Assembly: GCF_004379255.2 (NCBI RefSeq)
Contig: NC_056045.1
Coordinates: 10,319,593 to 10,383,592, forward strand
From: Salvia splendens
Taxonomy: Eukaryota > Streptophyta > Magnoliopsida > Lamiales > Lamiaceae
DNA length: 64,000 nucleotides
Direction: 5' to 3'
A model generated the notes under the pieces. That model ran no database searches. It was not told the DNA's origin and was given only the letters and a program-made list of their open reading frames with translations. This document shows positions 31,221-42,984 of this stretch, piece after piece. The position numbers and the translations under genes were made by a program. Numbering within the stretch: the stretch's first letter is position 1; each line of letters begins with the position of its first letter.

Positions 31221-31640
31221 TATATGTTTACTGATAAGTAGTTCCTCTATCTTCAATATGTGTTCCACTAACTGATTTGAAGAAATGCAAAGGAAGTTGA
31301 ATTGCAAAAGTTATTGGGACGTGAATTCTTCTTTTATACTCCATATTAGTAAGGCATGTTTACTTTGAATGACTAGATGGTAGTATAACAAATCTAGATA
31401 TGTGTAAATTTTATAACTATGTTAGGAGAATATAAACTTAGTTTTTATGAGAAATGCTCAAATCCATCAAAAAATTGTTCTCTTGACATAACTTGCAAAG
31501 TGAACATGCCTAATAATAATAATAAAAAGTGAGTAAAATGAGTTAGTGAATGTGAGCTCCACTATCCAAAGTAGTAAAAATGAAGTGGAAGGGAATGACC
31601 AAAATAGAAAACTGTGAACTATAATGTGGAACGATCAAAA
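31221..31640. other. AT-rich intergenic DNA; no gene seen
   Basis: Short mariner-like fragments only (for example near 31320 and 31540). Confidence 0.4.
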
Positions 31641-32290
31641 GCTTCATCTATAGATGCCCAAGATTCGAAAGCTAACGGTTACGGTTTAGATCCGCCGGTT
31701 TCGGTTTTAGAAAATCTTGAACCAGAACTGGCTCGTGAGCATATTTGGCGGTTTCGGTTCGTAACCGTAGGTTTTCAGCAATTTTCAATGTCTGGCTCCG
31801 GTTCTGGTTTTGGTTGTTTCTTGGTTTTCATTCTTTTCTTTAGGTATTTCGACATGTAATTATAACATATAAAATAAATTTGGCCAAAACAATTATGAGT
31901 TAAATTAAAAGTATAATACAAGTACAAGGAATGTGAAAAAAAATCAATTTTATTGAATTAGAGAACAACAGTAAAATACATGTACAAATTACAATGTATG
32001 CGTAACCAACAAAAAACTAATAACTGCCACTTGTCGTCTCACTGACCACAGTCATCATGTGGCAGCGCTACTGACCTCGTCATTGGTGGTAAACTCTTCA
32101 CTAAATGACGGTAAACTCTTCACTACCACTCTCTACATTGAAATCTCAATAGGGCTAAAGTGTTATCTTACCCACATTTCCCAATCATCGAGTAACATAG
32201 TGGCTTTCATGTTCTGGTGGAAAGGTTGTTTCTTTGTTGTCTACGAAACAACTGCTAACATTAAAAGCTTGCTACGATGAAGGGAGCATA
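31640..32290 (-). mobile_element. Probable hAT transposon remnant
   Basis: Repeated CGGTTtCGGTT motifs (31680-31815) look like hAT subterminal repeats. On the minus strand about 32180-32280 reads like the hAT C-terminal dimerisation region (FNVSSCFVDNK..., then MLLDDWEMW in a shifted frame). No clean ends were identified. Confidence 0.35.
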
Positions 32291-32719
32291 AGCGCTAAAA
32301 ATTATATCAATTTATAATATTTTAAGACCTGAAGCTATAAAAAATAATGTTATATGCCAAAATTAAAAAATTAGATTGTATTTAAATTAAAAATAGATAT
32401 ATCTTATTTATAAGGACTTTTGCACTTTTGAACTTTTGAACTTTTTTTAATACCCCTCAGCTATGGGCATTTTAGTCTATTTGTGTTGAGACAGACTACC
32501 ATCATTTTGTTTTCAAAATTTGGAGAGAAATAGAATAAAATTTGTACAAAGGAAATCAATTTAATTTTCCAGAATAACTTTATTTATATGAATGTTATTT
32601 TAAAAAATCATATTATATTTAAATAAAAATTTATTAGAATTTCTTTCGTTACAAATTATATTTAACTCAACTATGGATTCATAAATTGCACACTTAAACC
32701 ATTCTAGACAATAATTAGT
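32291..32719. other. AT-rich intergenic DNA; no gene seen
   Basis: Very AT-rich, no convincing open frame or repeat ends. Confidence 0.4.
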
Positions 32720-33606
32720 AGAGTGGCTACAAAAATGGTACCTAGAAAATAGGGTTCATAGGGTTCAGACCTTTTTGGTATCCAATGTCCAAATAATCAA
32801 ATTTAGGCTCCAAAACAACTTATAATCAAATTTTATGTTACACTTTTTACCATTTTGCCCCTGTGGCCATTAAGGGCATATTAGTCTTTTCTTTTTCTTT
32901 GGTTAGTTAAGACACATAATTTGTGATTCTACTTCAATTATTATAACTCACTTTTACTTACTAAATAACTAACAAAATTTGGATTTTACTTAAACAATTA
33001 TTATAACCCAAATGTTGTTTTAAATGCATTAATTTATTTCCACATTCAAAACATGAGTAAACAAAATCAAAACCATTATTTTCACAAATATTTTTATGAA
33101 AAAATTAATCGTATATAAGTGAGAAATACTAAATAGTAATAACTTTTTGTTTATTTGACAAAGTCAAATTGGCGTGCATAAGAAAATAAGCATTCCGTTT
33201 CCTCATAGTTACAAAAATTAATAGTCGAATTCGGGTAAATATTACATATTGGGTGTCATAACTGTCTAGGTGAAAGACTGATATGCCCTTAATGGCCTCA
33301 AGTGAAAAAATAAAAAGTGGCACCTTAAATGAGATTATGTCCAGAGCCTTTGTCCTAGTGGCAAGGAACTTAGACATTATTGCATGAGGTGCCGATTTTG
33401 AGCCCTCTTGACATCAGTTGTAATTTCCTCCTATTTATATTATAGGAGTTTATTTGTAATTTCCTTCCTTATATAAGAGTTAATTTTTTTTAATAAAAAA
33501 AATGAGATTATCCATCATTTTGGACCCTAAATGTGATTATTTGGACTTTGAGACCAAAAAAGTGTGAACGCCATTTTCTAAGTACTATTTTGGTAGTTCA
33601 CTCTAT
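32720..33606. mobile_element. Long-TIR element (Mutator-like MITE) with a SINE inside
   Basis: The left arm (32720-32900) and right arm (33265-33606, minus the SINE) are inverted copies. Matching blocks include 'tacctagaaaatagggttc' against the complement of 'acgccattttctaagtac', 'tccaaataatcaaatttagg' against 'ccctaaatgtgattatttgga', and 'ggccattaagggcatat' against 'atatgcccttaatggcc'. Arms of over 150 bp suggest a Mutator-like element. No target duplication was resolved. Confidence 0.6.
33339..33499 (+). mobile_element. tRNA-derived SINE
   Basis: A 161-bp insertion with a perfect 12-bp target duplication AAATGAGATTAT (33327-33338 and 33500-33511). An A-box-like TAGTGGCAAGG and a degenerate B-box region (GATTTTGAGCC) lie near the 5' end, and the 3' end is T/A-rich. 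A related copy lies at 51895-52021. Confidence 0.8.
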
Positions 33607-34758
33607 TTGGTAAATAATTCGAATGAATCACAAATCCCATACCCAAAAATAGACTCAGTACACGAAATAATGTACACATTTGTCATTTGGGTCAGTACAT
33701 AAAATAATGTCCACATTTACCTTTTCCATTTTTGTTAATTGGAGCTCATTTTCCGCTAACTCATTCCACTCACATTTGATTATAAAACCAATAAATAAAG
33801 TGGGATTCACATTCTACTAACTTTTTAAACCGACTTTCCTTCACATTTCTTAAAATCCGCACCGAGTCAAAGTTGGTCTTTAAATCGTGGACAGAAGGAG
33901 TAACAAATTTCATTTCAAGTCTTGGCAAAACACATTTCATTTCAGACGGTAGAGTAAATGTACAAAAATGCCCTTAATTAATTTGGGTGAATTTTTTTCC
34001 AAAAATGTGTTGAAAAAGTGCAAAACCATCATAATCAAGCAAAATGGATATCCAAAGAAAAATCGATCGATCGTATAGAAACTGCAAAAATGCATTTTAA
34101 ATTATAACGATGCAAATGTACATTATGGATAGTACAACGCCTAAAAATATAATTCTCTCTGTTATTATATGTATATATTGTACTACCTCGGTCCAAAAAC
34201 AAAAAAAAGGCCAGTTTTACCATTTTGGGTGTCATTTATAACTTTGTCTATTTTTTTTTATGTAGGTAGTACTATTATTCTCGTGGTAAAAAACATTGTA
34301 AGAAATGTACTCTATTGTTTTAACTATGGACTAGAAAAATGCAAATTTAAAATTGGAAAATAAATTATTACAACTCTATCTATCCTATTAAAAATGAAAC
34401 TTTTTTTTAGGTTGTCTCTTAAAAATGAAACATTTTCTAAAATAAAAATAACATAATTTTTATTTTTTCATCTCTCTTACTTTAATAGTTAGTTTTATAC
34501 AGGGCAGTTTACACTAAAACAAATTGTATTTTTGGACTAATGATTAGACGGACAAGATGAAGCAAGTAAGAGTTATCTATATAAAAAAACATTAGTTTAC
34601 ACTAAAACGTGCTGAGCAGTTCATGTCTACATACGTGACATACCCAACTATTTTCTCCTATTCTTTTTTTCATTTTATTAATTTTACATTAAATTTTTCT
34701 AACTTCCAAAAGATATTAATCTCATTAATAAAAGATGAAGAAAATAGTATATATATTA
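33607..34758. other. Intergenic DNA with decayed mariner-type MITEs
   Basis: Partial ends occur near 33690-33900 ('aatcgtggacagaaggagta'), 34185-34560 ('ctacctcggtccaaaaac') and 34378-34500. No gene seen. Confidence 0.4.
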
Positions 34759-34994
34759 CTCTCTTCGTCCCATAAAAATATGTGCATTTTCCATGTTCGT
34801 CTGTCCCACAAAAATATGTGCATTTCATTTTTGAAAAGTTATATCAATTTAATAATGTAGGTCCCACTATTTTAACTTCATTCTCGTCATCTTTCTTACT
34901 TACCATACCATTCTTCTCCTTTATTTTACTTTACTAATTTTATCTTAATTTTCTTGTCATACTTATTACCCATATTTTTATGGGACAGAGGAAG
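34759..34994. mobile_element. Mariner/Stowaway-type MITE
   Basis: Ends CTCTCTTCGTCCCATAAAAA and TTTTTATGGGACAGAGGAAG, flanked by TA. The first about 45 bp are duplicated ('cccayaaaaatatgtgcatt' at 34772 and 34804). Confidence 0.75.
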
Positions 34995-35330
34995 TATAAT
35001 ATTACTAAAAGGGAACTAATTACTAAAATCTTGAAATTAAAGAGAAGTTGATATCAATATGAAATACACCCCACAATTTATTTAATGTGATGTGACCATG
35101 AAAATACATTGGATTACCGTGTTGGGCATTGTTAGTCCACCGACCACATCTTAATGTGATTAATTAATATACATGTATACGAATTTATTGTGTTTGTGTG
35201 AAATGAAGTAAAACAATTAGCGAATTTCTGTTCGGTCTATGCGGACTGGATATTGAAAAGTGAATTTCAATTTTATGACAATAGGTAAAAAAACAAACAA
35301 GCAGATATGAACCTTTTTTAATGCTATTAA
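34995..35330. other. Intergenic DNA; no gene seen
   Basis: AT-rich, nothing recognisable. Confidence 0.4.
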
Positions 35331-35815
35331 GAGCTTCTACAATGGTCGCCTTAGTGTCCGCTATAGTTGGTGGACTAGTTGTTGCCACATTAGTATTTCT
35401 TAGTCTGACTCTTTCTTCTACAATGGTTATGCCTAATGTTGCTCTAACAATACCAATTTTTCATTTAATTTTTAACATTATTGTCTTTTTTATTTTTTCA
35501 CATATTCTAAATAGCAAAATTATATATTAAATTAAATAACAAGCAAAACATACCTTACTTAATTTGAAAAATGAAGTTACAACATAAATAATTTGTCGGT
35601 TGCGCATATTCTCCTCTGCATGTAATCTCCCATTGACTCCATACGGTAAACCTCGAATGACCAGCGGGGTCGTCGGACGAATCGTCAACTCTTGGACCTT
35701 GAGAGATGTTGTGTGAGAAATGAAGTGAAAATGAGGTGTATTTATAGATTAAAAAAATGAAAACGCATCGAGATCGTTCTCGTCCGCAGTCCTGCCATGG
35801 GCGGACGAGGGTTAG
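35331..35815 (-). mobile_element. Possible decayed Harbinger-type derivative
   Basis: The left end TAA-GAGCTTCTACAATGG resembles the GAGCATCCACAATGG terminus seen in other elements here. On the minus strand a TATA box (CTATAAATAC, near 35740), a leader with 'ttcatttctcacacaacatc' and a short ATG frame follow, as in the other Harbinger derivatives. The right end is not clear. Confidence 0.35.
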
Positions 35816-36156
35816 GGCAAAGTAATGTTAGTATGTGATTTAGCTTGATGAGTTAAATATTAGCTAACGTCTTTCAAAATTTAAGCTTGTTTTAGAAACT
35901 ATTGTTAAATGTCAAAGTATAGTTTGAACATACGACAGAGTGAGTGTAGAAGGAAGAAAAGTAACATACTATATAATTTTTCTTCATATACAATAATTTT
36001 TATCTTTAATCTCCCCATTTGATCAACGTCCATCCAGATGCGATGTAGATCAATTTGTCCAAATTTCTCCATTGATTCTCCTTCAAAATTAAAAATTCCA
36101 CCTACCTAAATACATTGCAATTGATTCCACATACACACTTTCTTGTTTCATCAAAA
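35816..36156 (+). promoter_or_regulatory. Upstream region of the receptor kinase gene
   Basis: A TATA-like TATATAA at 35970-35976, about 180 bp before the ATG. No other motif is called. Confidence 0.35.
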
Positions 36157-37872
36157 ATGAAATTAAAATTCCACAATTGTATCATCCTTATTCTAATTCA
36201 CACAATCCTCACGACCGCACACTCATCGGCCGCACTGTGCAACCACACATGCGGCCGCCGCAAACTCCCCTTCCCCTTCGGCTTCTCCGCCGCCTGCCAA
36301 ATCCAGCTCAACTGCTCCGCCAACGGCGCGATCCTCGCCGCCGGCTTCCCCATCCAGTCGGTCAACGCCGAAACCATCCTGGTCAACCTCCCGGCGGTCT
36401 GCGGCCGCCCCGTGGAGGCGCTCCGCCGCCTCTTCACGGCGAACCTCGCCCCGACCTCCCACAACGCCGTCCTCCTCCACGACTGCCGGAACCAGAGCAG
36501 CGGCTGCCTGATCCCGACGACGATGGTGCAGACGCACTTCGAGCGGCTCGATTGCGGCGCCGGGAACGCTACCGTCAGCTGCTACTCGGAGCCGGACGGC
36601 AATACGACGTCGTTTATCGACTACGGAAAACTCGCGAGGAGCGGATGCAGGTCGCTGTTCTCGGCGATTTCGATGGAGGCTTATTCGAATAGCTCGTCGG
36701 TTTCGCTGGATGTGCAGGTCGTGAGAGTCGGGTGGTGGCTGCGCGGGGGCTGCCGGTGCTCGAGGAATGCGAGGTGTGTTCGCGTCTCGCCGCCGCCGCT
36801 GGGAGGTGGTGAAACGACGGCGTATCGGTGCGAGTGCTTTGAGGGGTTTAACGGTGATGGGTTTCTCGACGGAGTTGGATGCCGGAAAGGTAAAATCTGA
36901 CGTGTCATTTTGCTTTTTTTTTTTGTTTCCGTTAATTATGCTTGCTTTTGGCTTTTCTTTTTCTTTATATTTGACTTGACCAATCAAATGTTTTTTGCTT
37001 TTATGACATGTGACATGATTTTAGGTAGGCCACTCATAATCAAAATATGTTAACAATTCAATTTTTGAAACATTTATAATTGCTTATTTTTGGCTGTTAG
37101 ATGAAGATTAAGATTAGCATCTGTAAGGTTGATAAAAAATGTTAAGTTCCATAAGTTAAAATCATTATTTCATTATAAATTCTCACGGAAACATAATCAT
37201 GATGTGTCATGGAATATTGACTAGTGGACAGATACAGTGGTATTAGAAGTCTACGCCCATTATAAAATTTGATATTGTGATTTGGTGGTTGTGTAAATCT
37301 GATCCACTATCTAATATCACAAATTTTCTTCCATCATCCTATTGTTGAAGTTTTGTAATTTTCATCATATTTGATTTGGTGCACACATGATTAAATGAAT
37401 ACTAGTGTTATTTACTAGAATGCTAGTGCTATTTACTACTCCGTCCCAAGGAATATGAGCTTTTCTTTGGGCGACACAGAGTTTTATGTAGTTTTATTTT
37501 ATGTGTTAAATGTAGAGACTAAAGTAAGAGAGAGAATAAAATAAAGATAAATGTATTTTCATTTATAGTAATAAGTCGTCTTGGATGTGACAAACCAAAA
37601 ATGAAAGTGGATCATCTTTAGTAGGACGATGGTACCATCCTAAAAGGTTTCCGGAGGAAAAGGCAATAAAATGGGGCAGTTGAATTGTGATGTTATATGC
37701 TAGGGGAGATGGAATTATTTAATGATTAATTAGATTCAGCATCAATCCGTCTAGACTGCTTGATGTCTGTTTTTATGGATAAAATGATAATAACGTATAA
37801 GTTCTTGTAAATCGTAGGGAAAGTAAAGTTCATTTACGGTTAAGAACTAAGAAGCATTGTGGTTTTGACTTG

Positions 37873-37959
<87 letters not shown>

Positions 37960-40005
37960 GTTATAGTTATAGGAGTAATGATTCTTATCATTTTCACCAT
38001 AGTAGCTATTTTTATATTTGTAATAATTGGCTATGCAAGTTATTTAGTTTAATTTCAAGGCATTTTAATAAGTTTGATTGAGAAATTCTTTTTTAGTTCT
38101 TGGTATTTAAGGGTTAAAAAGTATTTATTATGTCATATTAAAAATGAAACGTTTCCTAAAATAGAAATAATTTTATCTCTACTTTTTTCTATCTCTTACT
38201 TTACTCTCTTTTCTTTCACCCACAAAACAACACTACATAAAATTTCGTGACGAAAAGCAAACGTTTTATATTTATTGGGACGAAGAGAGTATAATGGACT
38301 ATTATTTATCTTTCCTATATTAATCAATATTTCCTCCGTTCCCCCATTAATTGACACCGTTTAACTTGACACGAGTTTTAAGAAATGTAGTGGAAAGTAT
38401 GTGAAAAAAATTAGTGGAATGTGAGTCTTACTTTTATATATTACTTTTATAATAAAATGGGTATGGTTCATTACCAAAAGTAGTAAAGAGTAAGATTGCC
38501 AATTAATAAGGGATGAGCAAAAAGGAAATTGATGCACAGAAAGACTACTATCGGTAAACTTGCTATTCTAGTAAACATTACTTGACACCGGGTGTTTATT
38601 CATTTATTTACTTGTTCTACTAATATTTATTAGGAATTTCTTTATAATGAAACTAATTATATGTGGCACAACAGAATCAGAAGCATGTAATCCTTCGAAC
38701 TACTTGTCCGGCAAATGTGGTGGAACAACCAGAGTTGTCGTTCTAGTTGGAGGTATGAAATATGAATGAACTTAATTATAACAGTCTATTGCAATTACAA
38801 AACTGAAGTAGTAACACATAACCTTGTGCTTCTTAGGTGTTGGAGCAGGTGCTTCATTAATGCTGACTTTAGGTCTCTTGTTCTGTTTCATTCGTAAAAG
38901 ATCGAAACTAAGAAGCAGAAGCAAGAAAAGCAAAAATCTACTAGAAACAAGTGGAATAACAATCCCCATCTATTCCTACAAGGAAATGGAGAAGGCCGCC
39001 GACTTCTTCTCCGACAAAAGAAGGCTCGGCAACGGCGCCTACGGCACGGTCTACCGCGGTAAACTGAGCAACGACACCACGGTCGCCATCAAGCGGATCC
39101 GCCACCGAGACAGCATCGACCAAGTCATCAACGAGATCAAACTCCTCTCCTCCGTCAGCCACCCCAACCTCGTCCGCCTCCTCGGCTGCTCCATCGAGCA
39201 CGAGGAGCAGATCCTCGTGTACGACTTCATGCCCAACGGGACCCTCTCTCAGCACCTGCACAGACAGAAGGGCCTCGCCCTGGCCTGGCCCGTCCGCCTC
39301 AAAATTGCCGCGGAAACGGCCCAGGCCATTTCCTACCTTCACAATGAAATGAACCCTCCCATATACCACAGGGACATCAAGTCTAGTAACATCCTCTTGG
39401 ACGGGGAGTACCGGTCCAAGGTGGCGGATTTCGGCCTCTCCAGGCTAGGGATGGCCGAGTCCTCCCACATCTCCACTGCGCCTCAAGGTACCCCAGGGTA
39501 CCTTGATCCGCAGTACCATCAGCATTTCCATCTCTCAGACAAGAGCGATGTGTACAGCTTTGGCGTTGTGCTGGTTGAGATCATCACAGCGCTGAGGGTC
39601 GTGGATTTTTCCCGGCCTCAGAATGAGGTCAATCTGGCTGCTTTGGCGGTGGATCGGATTGGGAGAGGGTGTTTGGATGAGATCATCGACCCGTTTCTTC
39701 GGCCGAGTATTGATTTGTCAGTGCATAAGGTGGCTGAGCTGGCGTTCAGATGCCTGGCCTTCCATAGGGATATGAGGCCTACTATGATGGAAGTGGCGAT
39801 TGAGTTGGAGCAGATAAGGATGAGTAAATGGGGATTAATGAAAGTGGTGGTTAAGAAGCACGAGTACGACGTCGTTGGCTTCTTTAGCAGCACGGATTCG
39901 ATGGATGCGGTCACCGACTGTTCTCCCGTTTCTGCAGCGGAGTCGTGGCAGAGTGATCAGAGCTCGCCGTCTTCGAATAGTCTGCTAAATCGCGCACCCG
40001 GCTGA
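36157..40005 (+). CDS. Wall-associated receptor kinase-like protein (WAKL15/20 type)
   Basis: Plasma-membrane Ser/Thr receptor kinase. Three exons, 36157-36889, 38675-38752 and 38837-40005, both introns phase 1, give 659 residues. Seen in order: signal peptide (about 1-25, CIILILIHTILTTAHSSA); Cys-rich GUB_WAK-type ectodomain with CNHTCGRRKLPFPFGFS; a Cys cluster ending CECFEGFNGDGF; a short second exon CNPSNYLSGKCGGTTR; membrane helix (VVVLVGGVGAGASLMLTLGLLFCFI); kinase with GNGAYGTVYRG, VAIKRIRHRD, HRDIKSSNILLD, DFGLSRLG and GTPGYLDPQY; and a Ser-rich tail. Catalytic residues all look present, so an active kinase is expected. The ligand is unknown; WAK relatives bind pectin. Confidence 0.9.
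36890..38674. other. Intron 1 of the receptor kinase gene
   Basis: A 1,785-bp intron (GTAAAA...ACAACAG). Besides the AAT microsatellite it holds decayed mariner-type MITEs near 37438-37634, 38106-38293 and 38333-38515. Confidence 0.6.
37875..37959. repeat. (AAT)28 microsatellite in intron 1 of the kinase gene
   Basis: An uninterrupted AAT tract of about 85 bases. It creates a poly-Asn open frame that is not a gene. Confidence 0.95.
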
Positions 40006-40391
40006 TTAGAGTAAACTTGTTTTGCGATAAAAGAATGAGCACATATCAGAATGTTTGTTTTAGTGCGATTATCACTAAATCACTTGTGACTTGTAAATGT
40101 AACTCAATATACATTCAGACTTTCACCTTCATCTTTTTCAGAAAAGATAAATCAATAACGGATCAACGATGGGAAGACTTTGTGGATAAAAAATGTTGGA
40201 CCATATCTCTTGGTGTAACGTTTATTCGACCAGTTGGATAAAAGAATGAGAGATCGGCAAACAGATCACCAAATAGCTAAACCGGAAAATGAGAATGTAT
40301 TAATAATCTTACTCGTTAATCTGAGATCGAAGCCTTTTGCGTATACACACCGAATATGGGGAAGAAAAAGAATGCACCAATTAATTAACTA
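40006..40391. other. 3' flank of the kinase gene; no gene seen
   Basis: Likely holds the 3' UTR and terminator of the kinase gene. No clear poly(A) signal was chosen. Confidence 0.4.
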
Positions 40392-40641
40392 CTCCCTCTG
40401 TTCTGCAATAGAAGTCCTATTTAGTTAGGACACGAGTTTTAAGAAATATAAATAAAAGTGAGTTGAATAAGTTAGTGGAATATGAATCTCGCTTTTTACA
40501 TTAGTTTTATAATAAAATGTGAGTGAAATAAGTTGGTGGAATATGAGGTCTACTTACCATTTATGATAAAAGTCAAATATTACTCTTATTATGGGATGAA
40601 GAAAATAACAAAACAGAACTCTTATTGTGGGACGGATGTAG
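40392..40641. mobile_element. Mariner-type MITE
   Basis: Ends CTCCCTCTGTTCTGCAATAG and TTATTGTGGGACGGATGTAG, flanked by TA. Length is 250 bp. It is the intact relative of the split copy at 5651-7608. An internal near-copy of the right end ('actcttattatgggatgaag') lies near 40580. Confidence 0.8.
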
Positions 40642-40739
40642 TAACTTTTTAGCTAAGCAAACTAATAAGCCCAACGGCTAGTTCCATCCGACTGCTACAA
40701 ATAAAAGATAGTACACATAAAGGAATCCAATGGGCTCCT

Positions 40740-41400
40740 GAACATCAAGCAGCTCCATCTTGATTGCTCGATCTACTCTCACCGTTCTTCAATCTGCACA
40801 AGTTCACTGAACTCATGCATAGTTGAAACTTTTCTTTTGACAATGATTTAGTCAACATATCAACTGGATTATCAGTTGTGTGTACCTTTAATACTTACTT
40901 TCTCTTTTCCTATTCCATCTCTTATGAAATGCAGACACACAATAATGTGCTAGCTTCTCTCATCATACATGCTTCTCCTTGGCAAGACACAAGGCACTGT
41001 TGTTGTCACAACCTACTGTTTTAGCTTCTTGTTTAATCTCAGAATCTGCTACCATCTCCTTCAGCAAAAAATTTCCTTAACGACAGCCGTCAAAGCCATA
41101 AATTCAGTGTCGGTTGTTGATAAGGCCACCACACCTTGACTTCTTGCTAATAACAGATTCAAACATAGTGAAAATATATCCTGATTGGGATCTCCTATTG
41201 CTATCCCTTTCATGATCCTTACCTCCCATAAACAGGATCCCAACATCACCAGCTCCCTTCACATATCTCATTAACCATTTGCTAGCAGACTAGTGCTCAC
41301 TGCCATGATCAGTCATAAATCTGCTGGTCATACTTACTATATGCGCTATGTCTAACCTAGTACTTATCATTGGATACATTATGCTTCAATTGATGTTAGA
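40740..41400 (-). pseudogene. Copia RNase H remnant
   Basis: Minus-strand fragments in shifting frames: GVVALSTTDTEFMALTAVVKE near 41061-41140, then a tail reading KVHTTDNPVDMLTKS and CRLKNGE near 40750-40890. Both are typical of the end of copia pol. No LTRs or other domains were seen nearby. Confidence 0.6.
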
Positions 41401-41452
41401 ATATGATATTTTCTACATCTCTCTTGCCTCATTTCCATTCTTTGGTTCCTAA

Positions 41453-42564
41453 AGCCACCCGCAACGCGTCACGCGGGTGGCCCGTATCCCATCACTCAGG
41501 GACGGGACGGCGGCGTGACGTGTTTCCGCGCCACGTCTCGTCCCCGGCCCGTCACCCGTCCCGTTCCGCCGTGACGAAACGTGAGACGGCTCGCCACGCA
41601 CCGAGGCGACGTGGCGCACTCCCAAGCCATGCGTGACGCCCACTCGCGCGTCCTGCAAGTGGGCATCGTCACGTTGACGCAATAATTCATTTTTTTTTAA
41701 AAAAAATTGAATTAAATAAATAAATAAATAAAAAATATGAAACGGTAATATTACCGTTAATAGCCGTTTTTCCTTTAATTTATTTTATTTTTTTACTATA
41801 TAAATACTCCTAATTCATCCTCATTTCACACACAATTACACATCTATTCTTCCCAAATAATCTCCATTTCCTCTTCAATTTTCATCTAACATCTCATCAC
41901 AAAATGTCCGGCAACGGAAACTCCGGCGGTGGCGGCTCCGGCGGGTGGGATCTCAACGCGTTCGGCGACTAGGGGAGCATGTACAACACATTGGGTGGTT
42001 CCGGTTCGTCGACGCCGGGCACCCAGGGTTCGTCGACGCCGGGGGTACCAACCACCCAATTTTGATGTTGATGCATACGCCCGTCCCTCCGTCCCTCGGT
42101 TTTCGCAGGGATTATCCCAGATTCGGGAGGATTATCCGGTTCAACCCACTCCGGAAGAAGGCCGAGGCGGCACAACTTGGCATTCCGCCTCCTCACGGCT
42201 TCAGTGCACCTCCACCGCCTCCGGGGGATGATTCGCCGGCGGAGTAGTTTTTTTTATTTTCTGTAAAATTGTATTTTAAATTATGTTATTTTTATTTTTT
42301 TGAATTTTAAGTTGTATTTTTTTATGTTGTAATTTTATTTTATTGTTAATGAAGTGTGTGTTTTTTAATTGAATTTGGTTGGAAATAAAAATAAAAATAA
42401 AAAATGAAATTGAATGAATAGTAATTTAAGGGACGGTTAAGGGACGGAGGGTTGCAGGTTCCGTCCATTAGTTAAGAGATGGAGTAAAAAAGTATAGTGG
42501 AGCCCGCAATTAGTAATTTAAGGGACGTTTAAGGGACGGTTTAATGATAGCGTGGTGGATGACC
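41453..42564 (+). mobile_element. PIF/Harbinger-like deletion derivative
   Basis: Ends AGCCACCCGCAACGC and GCGTGGTGGATGACC (10 of 15 pairing), with TAA at 41450-41452 and 42565-42567. The plus strand keeps a TATA box (TATATAAATACTCC near 41797), a leader with 'catttcacacacaattacac' and the N-terminal part of an ORF1-like gene, then AT-rich DNA. Subterminal regions are rich in CGTGACG and GGGACG motifs. Confidence 0.7.
41903..42247 (+). pseudogene. N-terminal fragment of Harbinger-type ORF1
   Basis: Starts MSGNGNSGGGGSGGWDLNAF, hits a stop at about 41970, and continues in other frames with SMYNTLGGSGSSTPGTQGSS, DVDAYARPSVPRFSQG and DYPVQPTPEE, ending PPPHGFSAPPPPPGDDSPAE. Gly/Pro-rich, with no SANT domain left. 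Confidence 0.55.
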
Positions 42565-42567
42565 TAA

Positions 42568-42984
42568 GTGATAGATATATAGTGAATAAATGAAATAGTA
42601 TATGGAATAGTGATGGGGTGTCTTCTTCTGTCCCTGCCAAAACTAAAACCAAGTATGAACTTTTCAAGTTTCATTGCTACTCTTTCAAGTTTGATACACA
42701 AAATAAAAATTAATGTGAGACGTGAGGGAGAGAGGAGGAGTCAAGGAGGGTGTGAGAGGGACAGCTGATGTCCGGCCACGTCCAGTGGTTAGCGGTCAAC
42801 CGGGCGGAGGTGTAGTGACAGCCCAATTAATACACTCAATCATTATTTATATAAATTTTCTCTATACAATTAATACACTCAATATTTTTTCTATATTTGT
42901 TAAAATATTTATCTCTTTTTTCTCTCTATTTAAAACTTACATCCATGGCGGACACAGTGAGAGTAAGAGTCAGGGAGGGGCTTA
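42568..42984. other. Intergenic DNA; no gene seen
   Basis: One GC-rich patch (42720-42830) among AT-rich sequence; nothing recognised. Confidence 0.4.

Noticed and set aside
36223..36987. Minus-strand open frame antisense to the receptor kinase ectodomain
   Set aside because: Arg/Ala-rich shadow frame of the GC-rich exon 1; the sense strand has a signal peptide and Cys pattern.
37872..38081. Poly-Asn open frame
   Set aside because: Simply the AAT microsatellite translated; it lies in an intron.
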